DNA from: JBFJKD01 sp038106145
GTDB taxonomy: Bacteria; Pseudomonadota; Gammaproteobacteria; Pseudomonadales; Porticoccaceae
DNA length: 64,000 bases
Reading direction: 5' to 3'
Assembly: GCA_038106145.1 (NCBI GenBank)
Contig: JAYODD010000015.1
Span: 1 to 64,000 of the forward strand
Shown here in pieces: positions 15,046 to 23,187 of the stretch. Each line of letters begins with the position of its first letter. The first letter of the stretch is position 1. Below the pieces are notes generated by a model. It did not search any database and was not told where the DNA came from. It saw only the letters and a program-made list of their open reading frames with translations. The translations under genes were made by a program, and so were the position numbers.

Positions 15046-15804
15046 GTGTCTGTTAGCGTTTCTCTTGAAATGACGATAATTCTCACCGCCATCGCATTTG
15101 CGGCAGGGTTTATCTCCTCCATTGCCGGAGCGGGTGGTTTGCTGACACTGCCGGCCCTGCTCTGGGCGGGTCTGCCACCGCTCCAGGCGCTGGCCACCAA
15201 CAAGGTTCAGAGCGCGCTGGGCACGGCGGCATCGGCCTGGAATTTTTTTCGCAAGGGACATTTGCAGCTCGGGGACATAGGGCCGGCGCTTGGCTTTGCG
15301 CTGGCGGGTTCTGTCGCGGGTACGCTGGTTGTCCAGCAATTGGGTAACGAAGTACTGCGCCGGTTGTTACCGGTTTTTCTGATTATCATTGCAGGCTATT
15401 TTTTACTATCCCCGCGCGTGTCCGACGAAAGATCCAGGCCGCGCCTGTCCCGCTGGCAATTCGGCGGCTGTGCGGCGTTGGGCATGGGGTTTTACGGTGG
15501 TTTTTTTGGCCCCGGCATGGGTTCGATATTCCCATTTCTGTTTGTCTGGTTGCTGGGACATAACCTGCGCAGCGCGACGGCGCATACCAAAGCCATGGTG
15601 TTAACCATTAATGGTGTTTCCGCACTGCTGTTTATTTACCACGGCGGTGTGTTGTGGGATCTCGCTCTGCTTATGTCCGTTGCGCAGATCATCGGTGCGT
15701 ATCTGGGCTCCAGCCTGGTCATTCGCCGCGGTGCGACACTGGTGCAACCCCTGATTGTTGCAGTTACACTGATTCTGTCGATTAAATTGTTGTTGTTCCC
15801 ATAA
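15046..15804 (+). CDS. TauE/SafE-family membrane exporter
   Basis: A ~252-residue integral membrane protein of the TauE/SafE (DUF81) family, whose members are linked to export of sulfite, sulfoacetate and other organosulfur anions. It shows eight or so hydrophobic helices and two inverted half-repeats, each starting with a small-residue motif (AAGFISSIAGAGGLLTLPAL and ALGMGFYGGFFGPGMGSIF). The start is uncertain: GTG 15046 overlaps a GGGAGG ribosome site, while ATG 15070 lacks one, so the true N-terminus may lie at either. It opens a forward run with a small membrane protein, a PerM-type permease and a thioredoxin-like lipoprotein. Transported compound unknown. Confidence 0.85.
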   Translation: MSVSVSLEMTIILTAIAFAAGFISSIAGAGGLLTLPALLWAGLPPLQALATNKVQSALGTAASAWNFFRKGHLQLGDIGPALGFALAGSVAGTLVVQQLGNEVLRRLLPVFLIIIAGYFLLSPRVSDERSRPRLSRWQFGGCAALGMGFYGGFFGPGMGSIFPFLFVWLLGHNLRSATAHTKAMVLTINGVSALLFIYHGGVLWDLALLMSVAQIIGAYLGSSLVIRRGATLVQPLIVAVTLILSIKLLLFP

Positions 15805-15839
15805 GTTTGCCAGGAGCCGATTACTATGAGCAGGTCCCT

Positions 15840-16250
15840 ATGAGCTATGTGCTGACCCTGGTGTTGACTTTGGCGGTGGTGCTGGTGGCTATGTGGGTGT
15901 TTATCCGGGTGGGAACGCCGGTATATCGACTCCAGCGGGAAAATATTCTGAGCCTGCTACGGTTACTGGTGAGCGGTCGCGCCACCCGGCAGGATTGGGA
16001 TGTCTTCGTGGCCATCCCCATTCGCCACGATCCATTGTTGCGGGATATTCAGGAGCGTTGCATAACGATTGCACAAACTGAATTCACCGGTGGCCCGGGC
16101 TTGCTTTTTTCCGCGCAGGGGGTGGCCAGGCTTGAATCTTTGTTAAAAGAATTAGAAGCCGAAGCCGAAGTGACCCCGATCACAAATGCTGCGGCGCACG
16201 GCCTCCAGCGCGAACAAGGCGAGCAAAAAATGCAACCCCATAAAAGATAA
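15840..16250 (+). CDS. Small membrane-anchored protein of unknown function
   Basis: A 136-residue protein with one N-terminal membrane helix (YVLTLVLTLAVVLVAMWVFI) and a cytoplasmic domain containing IPIRHDPLLRDIQERC, a pattern seen in conserved hypothetical proteins of marine Gammaproteobacteria. I choose ATG 15840 over the upstream TTG. A five-codon frame (ATG 15826 to TGA 15843) with a good AGGAG ends by overlapping this ATG, which suggests translational coupling. It sits 35 bp after the TauE-like gene and 14 bp before the permease gene. No function can be assigned. Confidence 0.7.
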   Translation: MSYVLTLVLTLAVVLVAMWVFIRVGTPVYRLQRENILSLLRLLVSGRATRQDWDVFVAIPIRHDPLLRDIQERCITIAQTEFTGGPGLLFSAQGVARLESLLKELEAEAEVTPITNAAAHGLQREQGEQKMQPHKR

Positions 16251-16264
16251 AGGAAATAAATCCG

Positions 16265-17356
16265 ATGGAAAATGTTTCTGCGGTAGCAAAGTTTGTGTTG
16301 CTGTTTGCGGCTTTTGTGGTGGTGATAGCCGGTATGAAAATGGCGGAGCCCCTGTTGGTACCATTTTTGTTGTCAGTGTTTATCGCGCTGATCTGTTTTC
16401 CGCTTCTGACGTGGCTTAAATCGAAACGGGTGCCCAATAGTGTAGCCATCCTGCTGATCGTACTGGCAGTGGTACTGGTGGGAATGTTGATCGGCGCGGT
16501 GGTGGGTGCATCCATTCGCGATTTTCGCGAAGAGTTGCCGGCCTACCAGACCCGCTTGCAGGGCATGGGCGTGGTGGTGCAGCAATGGCTGGCGGAACGG
16601 GGTTTGGTATTCGACGGCAACCATTGGCGGGAAAGTTTTAACCCCAGCGCAGTGATGCAACTGGCGGGCAATACGCTCGCCTCATTTGGTAATGTGATGA
16701 CCAATGCCTTTTTGATTTTACTGACGGTTATTTTTATTCTGACCGAGGAAACCGGATTTCGCGATAAACTGCGGTCCGCGCGCGGTGCATTCGAGTCGCT
16801 GGCGGGGCTGGAAACATTTATTCAGAGTGTAAATCGCTATCTGTCGATCAAAACATTATTGAGCCTGGCTACTGGCGCACTGGTGGTGGTATGGCTGTGG
16901 CTGCTGGGCGTCGACTATGCAGTGATGTGGGGACTGCTGGCATTTTTGCTGAATTTTGTACCCACGATTGGTTCGATTCTCGCGGCGGTGCCTGCAATAC
17001 TGTTGGCGCTGATCCAGCTCAACCCCTGGTCGGCTGGGTTGGTGGCGGTCGGTTATGTGGTGATCAATGTGGTGTTCGGTAATATTCTCGAACCGCGACT
17101 GATGGGGCGCGGGTTGAACCTGTCGCCGCTGGTGGTGTTTTTATCGCTGGTGTTCTGGGGCTGGGTACTGGGTCCGGTCGGTATGCTGTTATCTATTCCG
17201 CTGACGATACTGGTAAAAATCGCCCTGGAAAACGATCCGCAAACCCGTTGGGTGGGCATTATGCTGGGCGCGGGCCAGATGTCTCTCGCGTCCGCTAATG
17301 ATAAGGGTGAACCAACGGCAATTCACGACAAACCGTTTGCCAAAGATGATGATTAA
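16265..17356 (+). CDS. AI-2E/PerM-family transporter
   Basis: A 363-residue membrane protein of the AI-2E (PerM, YdiK) family. The N-terminal pair of helices and the long amphipathic region (IRDFREELPAYQTRLQGM) are followed by the conserved block LLGVDYAVMWGLLAFLLNFVPTIGSILAAVPAILLAL... and VVFGNILEPRLMGRGLNLSPLVVF. Members transport autoinducer-2 or exchange cations; function differs between proteins, so no substrate is claimed. AAGGA precedes the ATG by 11 bases. Its last codons overlap the start of the lipoprotein gene, consistent with one operon. Confidence 0.88.
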   Translation: MENVSAVAKFVLLFAAFVVVIAGMKMAEPLLVPFLLSVFIALICFPLLTWLKSKRVPNSVAILLIVLAVVLVGMLIGAVVGASIRDFREELPAYQTRLQGMGVVVQQWLAERGLVFDGNHWRESFNPSAVMQLAGNTLASFGNVMTNAFLILLTVIFILTEETGFRDKLRSARGAFESLAGLETFIQSVNRYLSIKTLLSLATGALVVVWLWLLGVDYAVMWGLLAFLLNFVPTIGSILAAVPAILLALIQLNPWSAGLVAVGYVVINVVFGNILEPRLMGRGLNLSPLVVFLSLVFWGWVLGPVGMLLSIPLTILVKIALENDPQTRWVGIMLGAGQMSLASANDKGEPTAIHDKPFAKDDD

Positions 17357-18935
17357 CGGGGTGTTCGGCAATTTGTCTTACCGGCGGTGGCTGCGCCTAA
17401 TACTGCTGCTGTCGTTGTTCACAGGTTGCGGGGACGGGCAGCAGTCCCCGTCGACGACCGCAGAAAGCCATGGCTCGGCATCCGGTATTCAATGGTTCGC
17501 CGGTACGGTGGAAGAAGCCTTTGCCCACGCTAAAACAGTGAACAAGCCGGTGTTTCTGTATTGGGGCGCCGACTGGTGCCCGCCCTGCAACCAGCTCAAG
17601 GCCACGGTGTTCGAGCAGCGCGAATTTATCGAACAAAGCCGTCTGTTTATTCCGGTGTATCTCGATGGCGACACCCCCCGCGCGCAACGAATCGGCGAGC
17701 AGCTTGGCGTGATGGGTTATCCGACGGTGATTGTGTTTAATCCGGCCGGCGAGGAATTAACCCGAATTCCTGGCGGCATTAATCTCGATCATTATCTGCG
17801 GGTGCTCGCGCTGTCCCTTGAACAGTTGCGTCCAGCCACGGTATTGGTGGCGGCGGCGATGAACGGAGAAGGGCTGGCGGCGGAGGATTGTCAGTTGTTG
17901 GCCTGGTATAGCTGGGCGCAGGATAACGGGCAAGTGCTGGCGGGCAGAGACCCACTGGCGGTGTTTACCCGTTTGCTGGAAATCTGTGGTACTACCAGTG
18001 CAGTGGTGAACAGTCGCCTGGGTATGGCGGCGCTGAATGCCTGGTTGATGGCAGATCGCAGCCAGGAATCTGCACTTGCCAAAATTGACGAGTACCAACA
18101 GTTAGTCGCAACCGTACTCAATGATCGCGCGTTATCCATTGCAAACATCGAGCCGCTGATTTATCAGGCCGGAGATATCGTTGCCACGCTGACCAGTTCA
18201 GGGGCGGAACGGGAAAGTTTGCGGCGGCGTTGGCTCGATCGACTACGGAGCCTGAGTGTTGACTCCGATGTGGCGCTTGCGGATCGTCTCGCTACACTTT
18301 ACGGGGAGCTACAGCTTGCGCGGTTGGCGCATTCTTTTGCCGGGTATGAACCGGAGTTAATTGGCAGGGTGCAACAACAAGTTGACGCAGCGGACAAACA
18401 GGCGACGACAACCTATGAACGCCATGTGGTGATCAGTGTGGCGTGGGATGTGCTTTACGCGGCAGGCCTGGAACGCCAGGCCAGCGACTTGCTGCTGGCA
18501 GAAATGGAAAAGTCCCAGTCGCCGTATTATTTTATGCTGGAGCTGGCCAATATTGCGGAAAAGGCGGGTCGGGAAGATGAAGCTTTGGCGTGGCTGGAGC
18601 GCGCCTGGCGCGCGGCGACCGGTTCCGCGACGCGATTTCAGTGGGGCGTAAACTATCTGCTGGGATTGTTAAAAATGGCGCCTGAAGATACGGCGCGGAT
18701 CGAGGCGACGGGGGTTGCAGTGTTGTCGGAGCTGGCAGTACAGGAAGCACCGCTGTTTCAACGCAATCGCCAGCGCCTGGAACAACTCGGCGCTGCGCTG
18801 GTGGAGTGGAACGAATTTTTTGAGCAACCCAAAGTGCTTGCAGCGTTCAGAGCGCAGCTGGCGCCGCCATGTGAAGAGGAATCGCTTGAATCGCGGGCAA
18901 CAACTTTTTGTCGCGAGTTTCTGCAGGTGGAGTAA
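17346..18935 (+). CDS. Thioredoxin-fold lipoprotein with helical repeat C-terminus
   Basis: A ~530-residue exported protein. It begins with a basic N-region and a lipobox-like end LLSLFTGC (Cys28), so the mature form is probably a lipoprotein. Next comes a thioredoxin domain with active site W-C-P-P-C in YWGADWCPPCNQLKATVF and the cis-Pro loop GYPTVIVFNP, as in DsbD-gamma-type reductases. The remaining ~350 residues are helical and TPR-like (for example ELANIAEKAGREDEALAWLE). Start choice: two ATGs (17346, 17349) overlap the end of the permease gene; a longer frame from 17298 runs deep into it and is rejected. A periplasmic thiol-disulfide role is an inference. Confidence 0.82.
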   Translation: MMINGVFGNLSYRRWLRLILLLSLFTGCGDGQQSPSTTAESHGSASGIQWFAGTVEEAFAHAKTVNKPVFLYWGADWCPPCNQLKATVFEQREFIEQSRLFIPVYLDGDTPRAQRIGEQLGVMGYPTVIVFNPAGEELTRIPGGINLDHYLRVLALSLEQLRPATVLVAAAMNGEGLAAEDCQLLAWYSWAQDNGQVLAGRDPLAVFTRLLEICGTTSAVVNSRLGMAALNAWLMADRSQESALAKIDEYQQLVATVLNDRALSIANIEPLIYQAGDIVATLTSSGAERESLRRRWLDRLRSLSVDSDVALADRLATLYGELQLARLAHSFAGYEPELIGRVQQQVDAADKQATTTYERHVVISVAWDVLYAAGLERQASDLLLAEMEKSQSPYYFMLELANIAEKAGREDEALAWLERAWRAATGSATRFQWGVNYLLGLLKMAPEDTARIEATGVAVLSELAVQEAPLFQRNRQRLEQLGAALVEWNEFFEQPKVLAAFRAQLAPPCEEESLESRATTFCREFLQVE

Positions 18936-18945
18936 CAGCGGCGCA

Positions 18946-19704
18946 ATGAAAAAAAATTCTGACGCCTTGAAATATGGTCTGGCGGAAACGGCAATCACAA
19001 CGGCGCACCAGGGTGGCGGGGACGATGTGGGAATTGCTGTCGGGGACAATATCGATCCACAAGCGACGCTGCGTGTGTTGCTACCTGGGGCAAAATTAAC
19101 CATCACTACGTTGCATAATGTGCCGGAGCTACGGCTGTGGTTAATTGATCCGGCCGGTATGCACGCGCCACTCTCGGAGCAGGAGGTCGGCGCGGTATTT
19201 ACCACGCCACCCTACTGGTGTTTTCGTTGGGGGAGCGGCAAGGCGCTGGCCGAATACATTCTGCGGGAGATGCCGGCAAACATTACCGGCGCCACTGTGC
19301 TCGATTTCGGATGTGGCAGCGGCGTGGCGGCAATTGCCGCCGCGTTGGCAGGCGCGCGGCGGGTGATCGCCTGTGATAGTGACCCGGTGGCGCTCGCCAG
19401 CGCTGCGCGCAATGCCGAGTTGAACGGGGTTGAGCTCAGCTACGCAACGGATGTTTTTGCGGTGAAAGAACGGGTCGATTATTTATTTGCGGCAGACGTT
19501 CTCTACGACCGGGAAAATTTTTCCCTGCTGCAACGGTTCCGGCGGCTTGCCAGGCGGGTGATTATTGCGGATTCGCGGGTGTCGGACTTCGCTGCTGAAG
19601 GTTATACGCAGTTCAAGCGCCAATGCTCGGTAACTCAACCGGATCTGGGGGAACCACCACAGGTGGCACAGGTTGTATTTTATGGCGCCTCCGGAACATT
19701 TTGA
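18946..19704 (+). CDS. Class I SAM-dependent methyltransferase (ETFB-lysine/PrmA-like)
   Basis: A 252-residue methyltransferase. Motif I is VLDFGCGSGVAAIAAA (from residue 118), followed by ACDSDPVALASAARNAELNG and the motif IV-like YLFAADVLYD, the pattern of the METTL20/PrmA group that methylates protein lysines. The upstream TTPPYWCFRWGSGKALAEYI segment is also typical of that group. Start ATG 18946 is 10 bp after the lipoprotein gene; an open frame reaching back to 18715 is only an overlap with that gene. Substrate is an inference; electron-transfer flavoprotein beta or a ribosomal protein are the known options in the family. Confidence 0.82.
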   Translation: MKKNSDALKYGLAETAITTAHQGGGDDVGIAVGDNIDPQATLRVLLPGAKLTITTLHNVPELRLWLIDPAGMHAPLSEQEVGAVFTTPPYWCFRWGSGKALAEYILREMPANITGATVLDFGCGSGVAAIAAALAGARRVIACDSDPVALASAARNAELNGVELSYATDVFAVKERVDYLFAADVLYDRENFSLLQRFRRLARRVIIADSRVSDFAAEGYTQFKRQCSVTQPDLGEPPQVAQVVFYGASGTF

Positions 19705-19858
19705 AAGCCTGTTTTAAGATGTTTTGTGCCAGAGAGTGCGCTGCTGCTGTTGGTCGGTTGAAACGGACCTTCAGTGATGTTGTTCTTCATAATCGCCGAA
19801 GTTACAGGTAAGATCGGCCCACATTAGCAATAATAAGAGTGGCAGGTATGCGCAATGG

Positions 19859-20539
19859 GTGGCAGGTGTGAAGCAATCAAAACCGATTAACAAGGCGTGG
19901 TTGGCGCGAGTGGTTGGTGTCCAGCAAGCGGAACAAAAAGCAATATCGCGGCTGTTACACGACGAGTTCGGTCAGTCGCTGGTGGCCGCCAAAAGCTTTG
20001 CCGTTGCCGTTGCACAGGTGCGTGACGGGGAGTCCTTCGACGATATTCGCAACATGGCGGGCGTCGTTAAGGAGATGATCGAAGGGACCTATATCGCAAC
20101 TTACGATCTGATGCGGGAACTCGACACGGGAATTGCGCCGGAGGCACCGTTCGCGGAGCACATACAGGGTTTGTTGCAATATCTGCGCTTTGAGCAAAAA
20201 CGCGTGGCGTTGTCATTCGCTGGCGGCGATCAGATTGATCTGTTGCCGCATTGGGCGCGGTCCCTGCTCTTGCGTTTTACGCGTACGCTGCTAACCTGCG
20301 TTAATCGCCATGCGAGCGGCGTCAGTACGGTGAAATTAACTGTGTCCGCGGACGTCACCGGCCACACGGTGCTGGCGGTAGAGCACAATGGTGCAGCCAC
20401 GGCGCCACAATTCGAGCGGCATCCCATACTGCTCGGATTGACGCGCGGCGTGCAGGCGTTAGGTGGAGAGTGTGCGTTGAGTCAAGATAAGTCGCGACAA
20501 GAACATATAACTCTGACCTTCGATTTCCCCGTGGATTAG
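19859..20539 (+). CDS. NarX/UhpB-type histidine-kinase-like protein with degenerate ATP domain
   Basis: A ~226-residue soluble protein with a HisKA_3 phosphoacceptor helix: the H-box RLLHDEFGQSL has the canonical H-D-E-x-G-Q. There is no sensor domain or membrane helix. The C-terminal part aligns with the HATPase fold but looks degenerate: the N-box reads TLLTCVNRHA, with Cys in place of the usual Asn, and the G1 region reads EHNGAATAP rather than D-x-G-x-G. It may be a phosphotransfer or regulatory partner rather than an active kinase. The start is GTG 19859 or GTG 19868. A NarL-type regulator follows 11 bp downstream and is the likely partner. Confidence 0.75.
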   Translation: MAGVKQSKPINKAWLARVVGVQQAEQKAISRLLHDEFGQSLVAAKSFAVAVAQVRDGESFDDIRNMAGVVKEMIEGTYIATYDLMRELDTGIAPEAPFAEHIQGLLQYLRFEQKRVALSFAGGDQIDLLPHWARSLLLRFTRTLLTCVNRHASGVSTVKLTVSADVTGHTVLAVEHNGAATAPQFERHPILLGLTRGVQALGGECALSQDKSRQEHITLTFDFPVD

Positions 20540-20550
20540 CCGGACGCGAT

Positions 20551-21180
20551 ATGGTCGACGCAACTGTCTCGGTCTTACTGGTCGATGATCACTCCGTGGT
20601 GCGCGCCGGCTTTCGCTATTTGCTCGAGCGGGTGGAGGGTTTCGTCGTTATCGAAAGCGATTCTGCGGAGGCAGCCTACCGCACCTACCGGGAAAAAAAA
20701 CCTGACGTGGTGGTCATCGATATGTCCATGCCCGGCATTGGAGGGCTCGAAGGGATTCGTCGCTTGCGGGCGAGTGACGATACATCGCGTATTATCGTTC
20801 TGAGTATGTACAACGATCCTTCCTTTGTGACGCGCGCCATGGAAATGGGCGCGCTTGGATACCTGAGTAAAAATTGCGGGCCTGAAGAACTGGCCAAAGC
20901 GATTGCCGCGGTGATGCGGGGAGAGCGTTATTTCAGTTCGGATATTGCGCTTGAGGCGGCCGATACTGGCGGCACCGAGCTAAGCAGTTTGTCGACCCGC
21001 GAGTTTCAGGTGTTTCGTATGCTGGCGGACGGCGCTTCGGTCAAGGATATTGCGGATACCCTGAGCCTGAGCCCCAAGACCGTGAACAACCACCGCAGCA
21101 ACATCATGGAAAAACTGCAGCTACACAGTGCGGTGGAGATGACTCGCCTGGCGGTGCGGGAGGGTATTATCGACGCCTGA
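20551..21180 (+). CDS. NarL/UhpA-family response regulator
   Basis: A 209-residue two-domain regulator. The receiver has the acidic pair in LLVDDHSVVRAGF, the phospho-Asp in VVVIDMSMPGIGG, Thr/Ser and Lys positions in IIVLSMYN and GYLSKN. The C-terminal LuxR-type helix-turn-helix (STREFQVFRMLADGASVKDI, then LSLSPKTVNNHRSNIMEKL) is complete. It lies 11 bp after the kinase-like gene and presumably receives phosphate from it or another kinase. It may control the chemosensory operon that starts about 270 bp further on, but no binding site could be identified. Confidence 0.93.
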   Translation: MVDATVSVLLVDDHSVVRAGFRYLLERVEGFVVIESDSAEAAYRTYREKKPDVVVIDMSMPGIGGLEGIRRLRASDDTSRIIVLSMYNDPSFVTRAMEMGALGYLSKNCGPEELAKAIAAVMRGERYFSSDIALEAADTGGTELSSLSTREFQVFRMLADGASVKDIADTLSLSPKTVNNHRSNIMEKLQLHSAVEMTRLAVREGIIDA

Positions 21181-21247
21181 AGCGGCGGAAGCCGATCAGT
21201 TGTGTGTCCCCGTGGCTTGATCACCGCCGAGCGCGTGTAGCGCGACA

Positions 21248-21276
21248 TTGACGGCAAAGATTGAAAAGAGTATAAA
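21248..21276 (+). promoter_or_regulatory. Strong sigma70-type promoter of the chemosensory operon
   Basis: TTGACG (21248-21253), a 17-base spacer and TATAAA (21271-21276) form a near-consensus promoter after the NarL-type gene. Transcription would start near 21283, leaving a leader of about 165 bases before the TTG start of the first regulator gene. Confidence 0.75.
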
Positions 21277-21447
21277 TTTCTTCCGTAACTAATTGATTAA
21301 AAAGGTTTAATAAGTAAAATCAAGGCGTTAGGTCAGGTGCGTTTTCCCGCCGGAGCAATCAACTGGTCGATTGCAGTAACAGGCCCACTGGAATTAAAGC
21401 TTTTGGTACCGCTGACGCTATATCGTGAACATGACGGAGGTGGTCGC

Positions 21448-22164
21448 TTGAACGACATAATCAAAATATCCTGCATTGGCGTCGACGACAAGGACGTGGC
21501 GGTGATCAGCAGTATTCTCAAGCTGGCCCCTGAACTGAAGGGTAAGTTTGAATTGATCGCCGCTGAGCAAAAAAGCGAAGCCAATCTGCTATTTGTCAAC
21601 GCCGATGACGACCAGGCGCTCGGTGAATGGAGAACCTTCAGCGCCGCCCATGGCGAGGTGGTGCCTATTGTTATCTACAGTGGCGAGGCGCCAGATATAG
21701 ATGCCATCACCATGAAACGCCCGCTGGCGATGCGGCGGCTTATCGATAGCCTGAAGACCACCATTTCCACCGAGCGCGAGGTGGTGGTGGCAAATACCGG
21801 GGGCATTAAAAAGATTCTGGTGGTTGACGACAGTTTCCCGGTGCGTAAATACATGGAGCAAAAACTGCCCCTGCTGGCCGACGGTGAACTCAGTTTGAAT
21901 TTCGCGGAATCCGGCGCCGAGGCCGTCGATCGGGTCAAGGAAACTGCCTACGACCTGATTTTCCTCGATGTCATGATGGATGATATGAATGGCTACAAAG
22001 TGTGTAAGTGGGTGAAAACGGTGAGGCCCGAAACAGCAGTGGTGATGTTGACCAGCAAAAACTCTCCGTTTGACAAGGTGCGCGGCACCATGTCGGGGTG
22101 TGATGATTACGTAGTAAAGCCGCCCAAAGACGAGACCCTGAAAGAGATCCTGCAGCGCTTTTAA
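21448..22164 (+). CDS. PilG-like response regulator with N-terminal pseudo-receiver
   Basis: A ~239-residue protein with two receiver-like halves. The N-terminal half (NDIIKISCIGVDDKDVAVIS ...) keeps the fold but lacks the phosphoacceptor. The C-terminal half is a full receiver: KILVVDDSFPVRKYM, phospho-Asp in LIFLDVMMDDMNGYKVCK, VVMLTSKN and VVKPP. I choose TTG 21448 because it has GGAGG seven bases upstream; a GTG at 21337 lacks one. Single-domain PilG controls pilus-based motility in Pseudomonas; this copy is larger and its output is unknown. It heads the chemosensory gene run. Confidence 0.8.
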   Translation: MNDIIKISCIGVDDKDVAVISSILKLAPELKGKFELIAAEQKSEANLLFVNADDDQALGEWRTFSAAHGEVVPIVIYSGEAPDIDAITMKRPLAMRRLIDSLKTTISTEREVVVANTGGIKKILVVDDSFPVRKYMEQKLPLLADGELSLNFAESGAEAVDRVKETAYDLIFLDVMMDDMNGYKVCKWVKTVRPETAVVMLTSKNSPFDKVRGTMSGCDDYVVKPPKDETLKEILQRF

Positions 22165-22216
22165 CGGGTGCTGGACAGTTGTGGGTCCGCGCGGAAAGCA
22201 CAAAAGGAAGAGATTG

Positions 22217-22579
22217 ATGGCAGTTGCGAAAGTCCTGGTGGTGGATGATTCGCCGGCGGAACTGGAAAATATTCGGTTAATGGTGGCGACGACGGGGCGC
22301 ACGGTGTTGACCGCGACTTCGGGACGCGAGGCGGTGGTGGTGGCTGCCAGCGAGCAGCCTGACCTGATTTTTTTGGACATAGTCATGGATGACCTTGATG
22401 GCTATGGCGCCTGTCAGGCCATTCGCGAAAATCCAGATACCAGCCATATTCCGGTAGTGATGGTGAGTTCAAAAAATCAGCGGTTTGATCGTCTATGGGC
22501 GGATCGGCACGGTGCGCGCGGCGTTATTTCCAAACCCTACAGCGAGCAGGAGATTACTGCGCAGCTGGAAAAGTACTGA
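22217..22579 (+). CDS. PilH-like single-domain response regulator
   Basis: A 120-residue receiver with no output domain. Acidic pair in VLVVDDSPAELENIR, phospho-Asp in LIFLDIVMDDLDGYGACQ, Ser/Thr in VVMVSSKNQ and Lys in ISKPYS. The signature R-x-D-R-x-W-A-D-R-x-G-A-R is characteristic of PilH-type regulators. AGGAAGAG precedes the ATG at 22217. It lies between the PilG-like and CheW genes in the operon. A close paralogue is encoded antiparallel at the other end of the cluster (29953-30324). Confidence 0.88.
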   Translation: MAVAKVLVVDDSPAELENIRLMVATTGRTVLTATSGREAVVVAASEQPDLIFLDIVMDDLDGYGACQAIRENPDTSHIPVVMVSSKNQRFDRLWADRHGARGVISKPYSEQEITAQLEKY

Positions 22580-22591
22580 CGGAAAAATACA

Positions 22592-23116
22592 TTGGAAAAC
22601 CAGGAATCGCGATTGGTAGCACCCAGCGCAGCTCTACAAAAGGAGTTTGTGCTGGCGAGTGCGACCACTGTTGCGCCGGATATGGGTGCTCTGCACGGCA
22701 CATTTCACGGTTTTGTCATCGGTGAAATCGGTTTGCTGTTGCCCAGGAAAGAAATTTCCGAAGTACTGGAAAGTATTAACAGTTGCCGTTTGCCGAATAC
22801 TTCCCCGGTACTGTACGGCATGGCCAACCTGCGCGGGAAAATAGTTCCGCTCTTCGATTTACATCGTTTACTGGGAATTGAACCTGCGCCGCAACGTATG
22901 TTTTTGGTGGTTGGCGATGGTGGCAATGCAGTCGGCGTGTTACTCGATCGTTTGCCGCGCCGGGTAGTCATTGCGGCGACCGATAAACTACCGATAATTC
23001 CGCCATTGCCACGGGCGCTACGGCCGTTTGCGCATGCAGCCTATGAAACACAGGGGGTGTGGCTCGACTGGGATTTACCCGGATTCTTTGCATCACTAAA
23101 GGAGCAAATCCGTTAG
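22592..23116 (+). CDS. CheW/PilI-like coupling protein
   Basis: A 174-residue CheW-domain scaffold linking receptor and CheA. Key segments are GFVIGEIGLLLPRKEISEVLE, GMANLRGKIVPLFDLHRLLG and MFLVVGDGGNAVGVLLDRL. The N-terminal ~40 residues are extra relative to a minimal CheW. The only suitable start is TTG 22592, 12 bp after the PilH-like gene. Position before the receptor gene matches pilI in the Pil-Chp order. Confidence 0.88.
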   Translation: MENQESRLVAPSAALQKEFVLASATTVAPDMGALHGTFHGFVIGEIGLLLPRKEISEVLESINSCRLPNTSPVLYGMANLRGKIVPLFDLHRLLGIEPAPQRMFLVVGDGGNAVGVLLDRLPRRVVIAATDKLPIIPPLPRALRPFAHAAYETQGVWLDWDLPGFFASLKEQIR

Positions 23117-23187
23117 TCTGCGGTGCGATGCGGGTGAATAACGATTCCTGAATTTAATCATGCGAGACTGAGTAAAGGCGTATATTT

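Noticed and set aside
18715..18945. N-terminal extension of the methyltransferase gene
   Set aside because: It overlaps the lipoprotein gene in another frame and lacks family similarity; ATG 18946 is at the expected place.
21589..22386. 265-codon minus-strand frame over the PilG-like and PilH-like genes
   Set aside because: Antisense to two response regulators and spans their intergenic gap; no coding features of its own.
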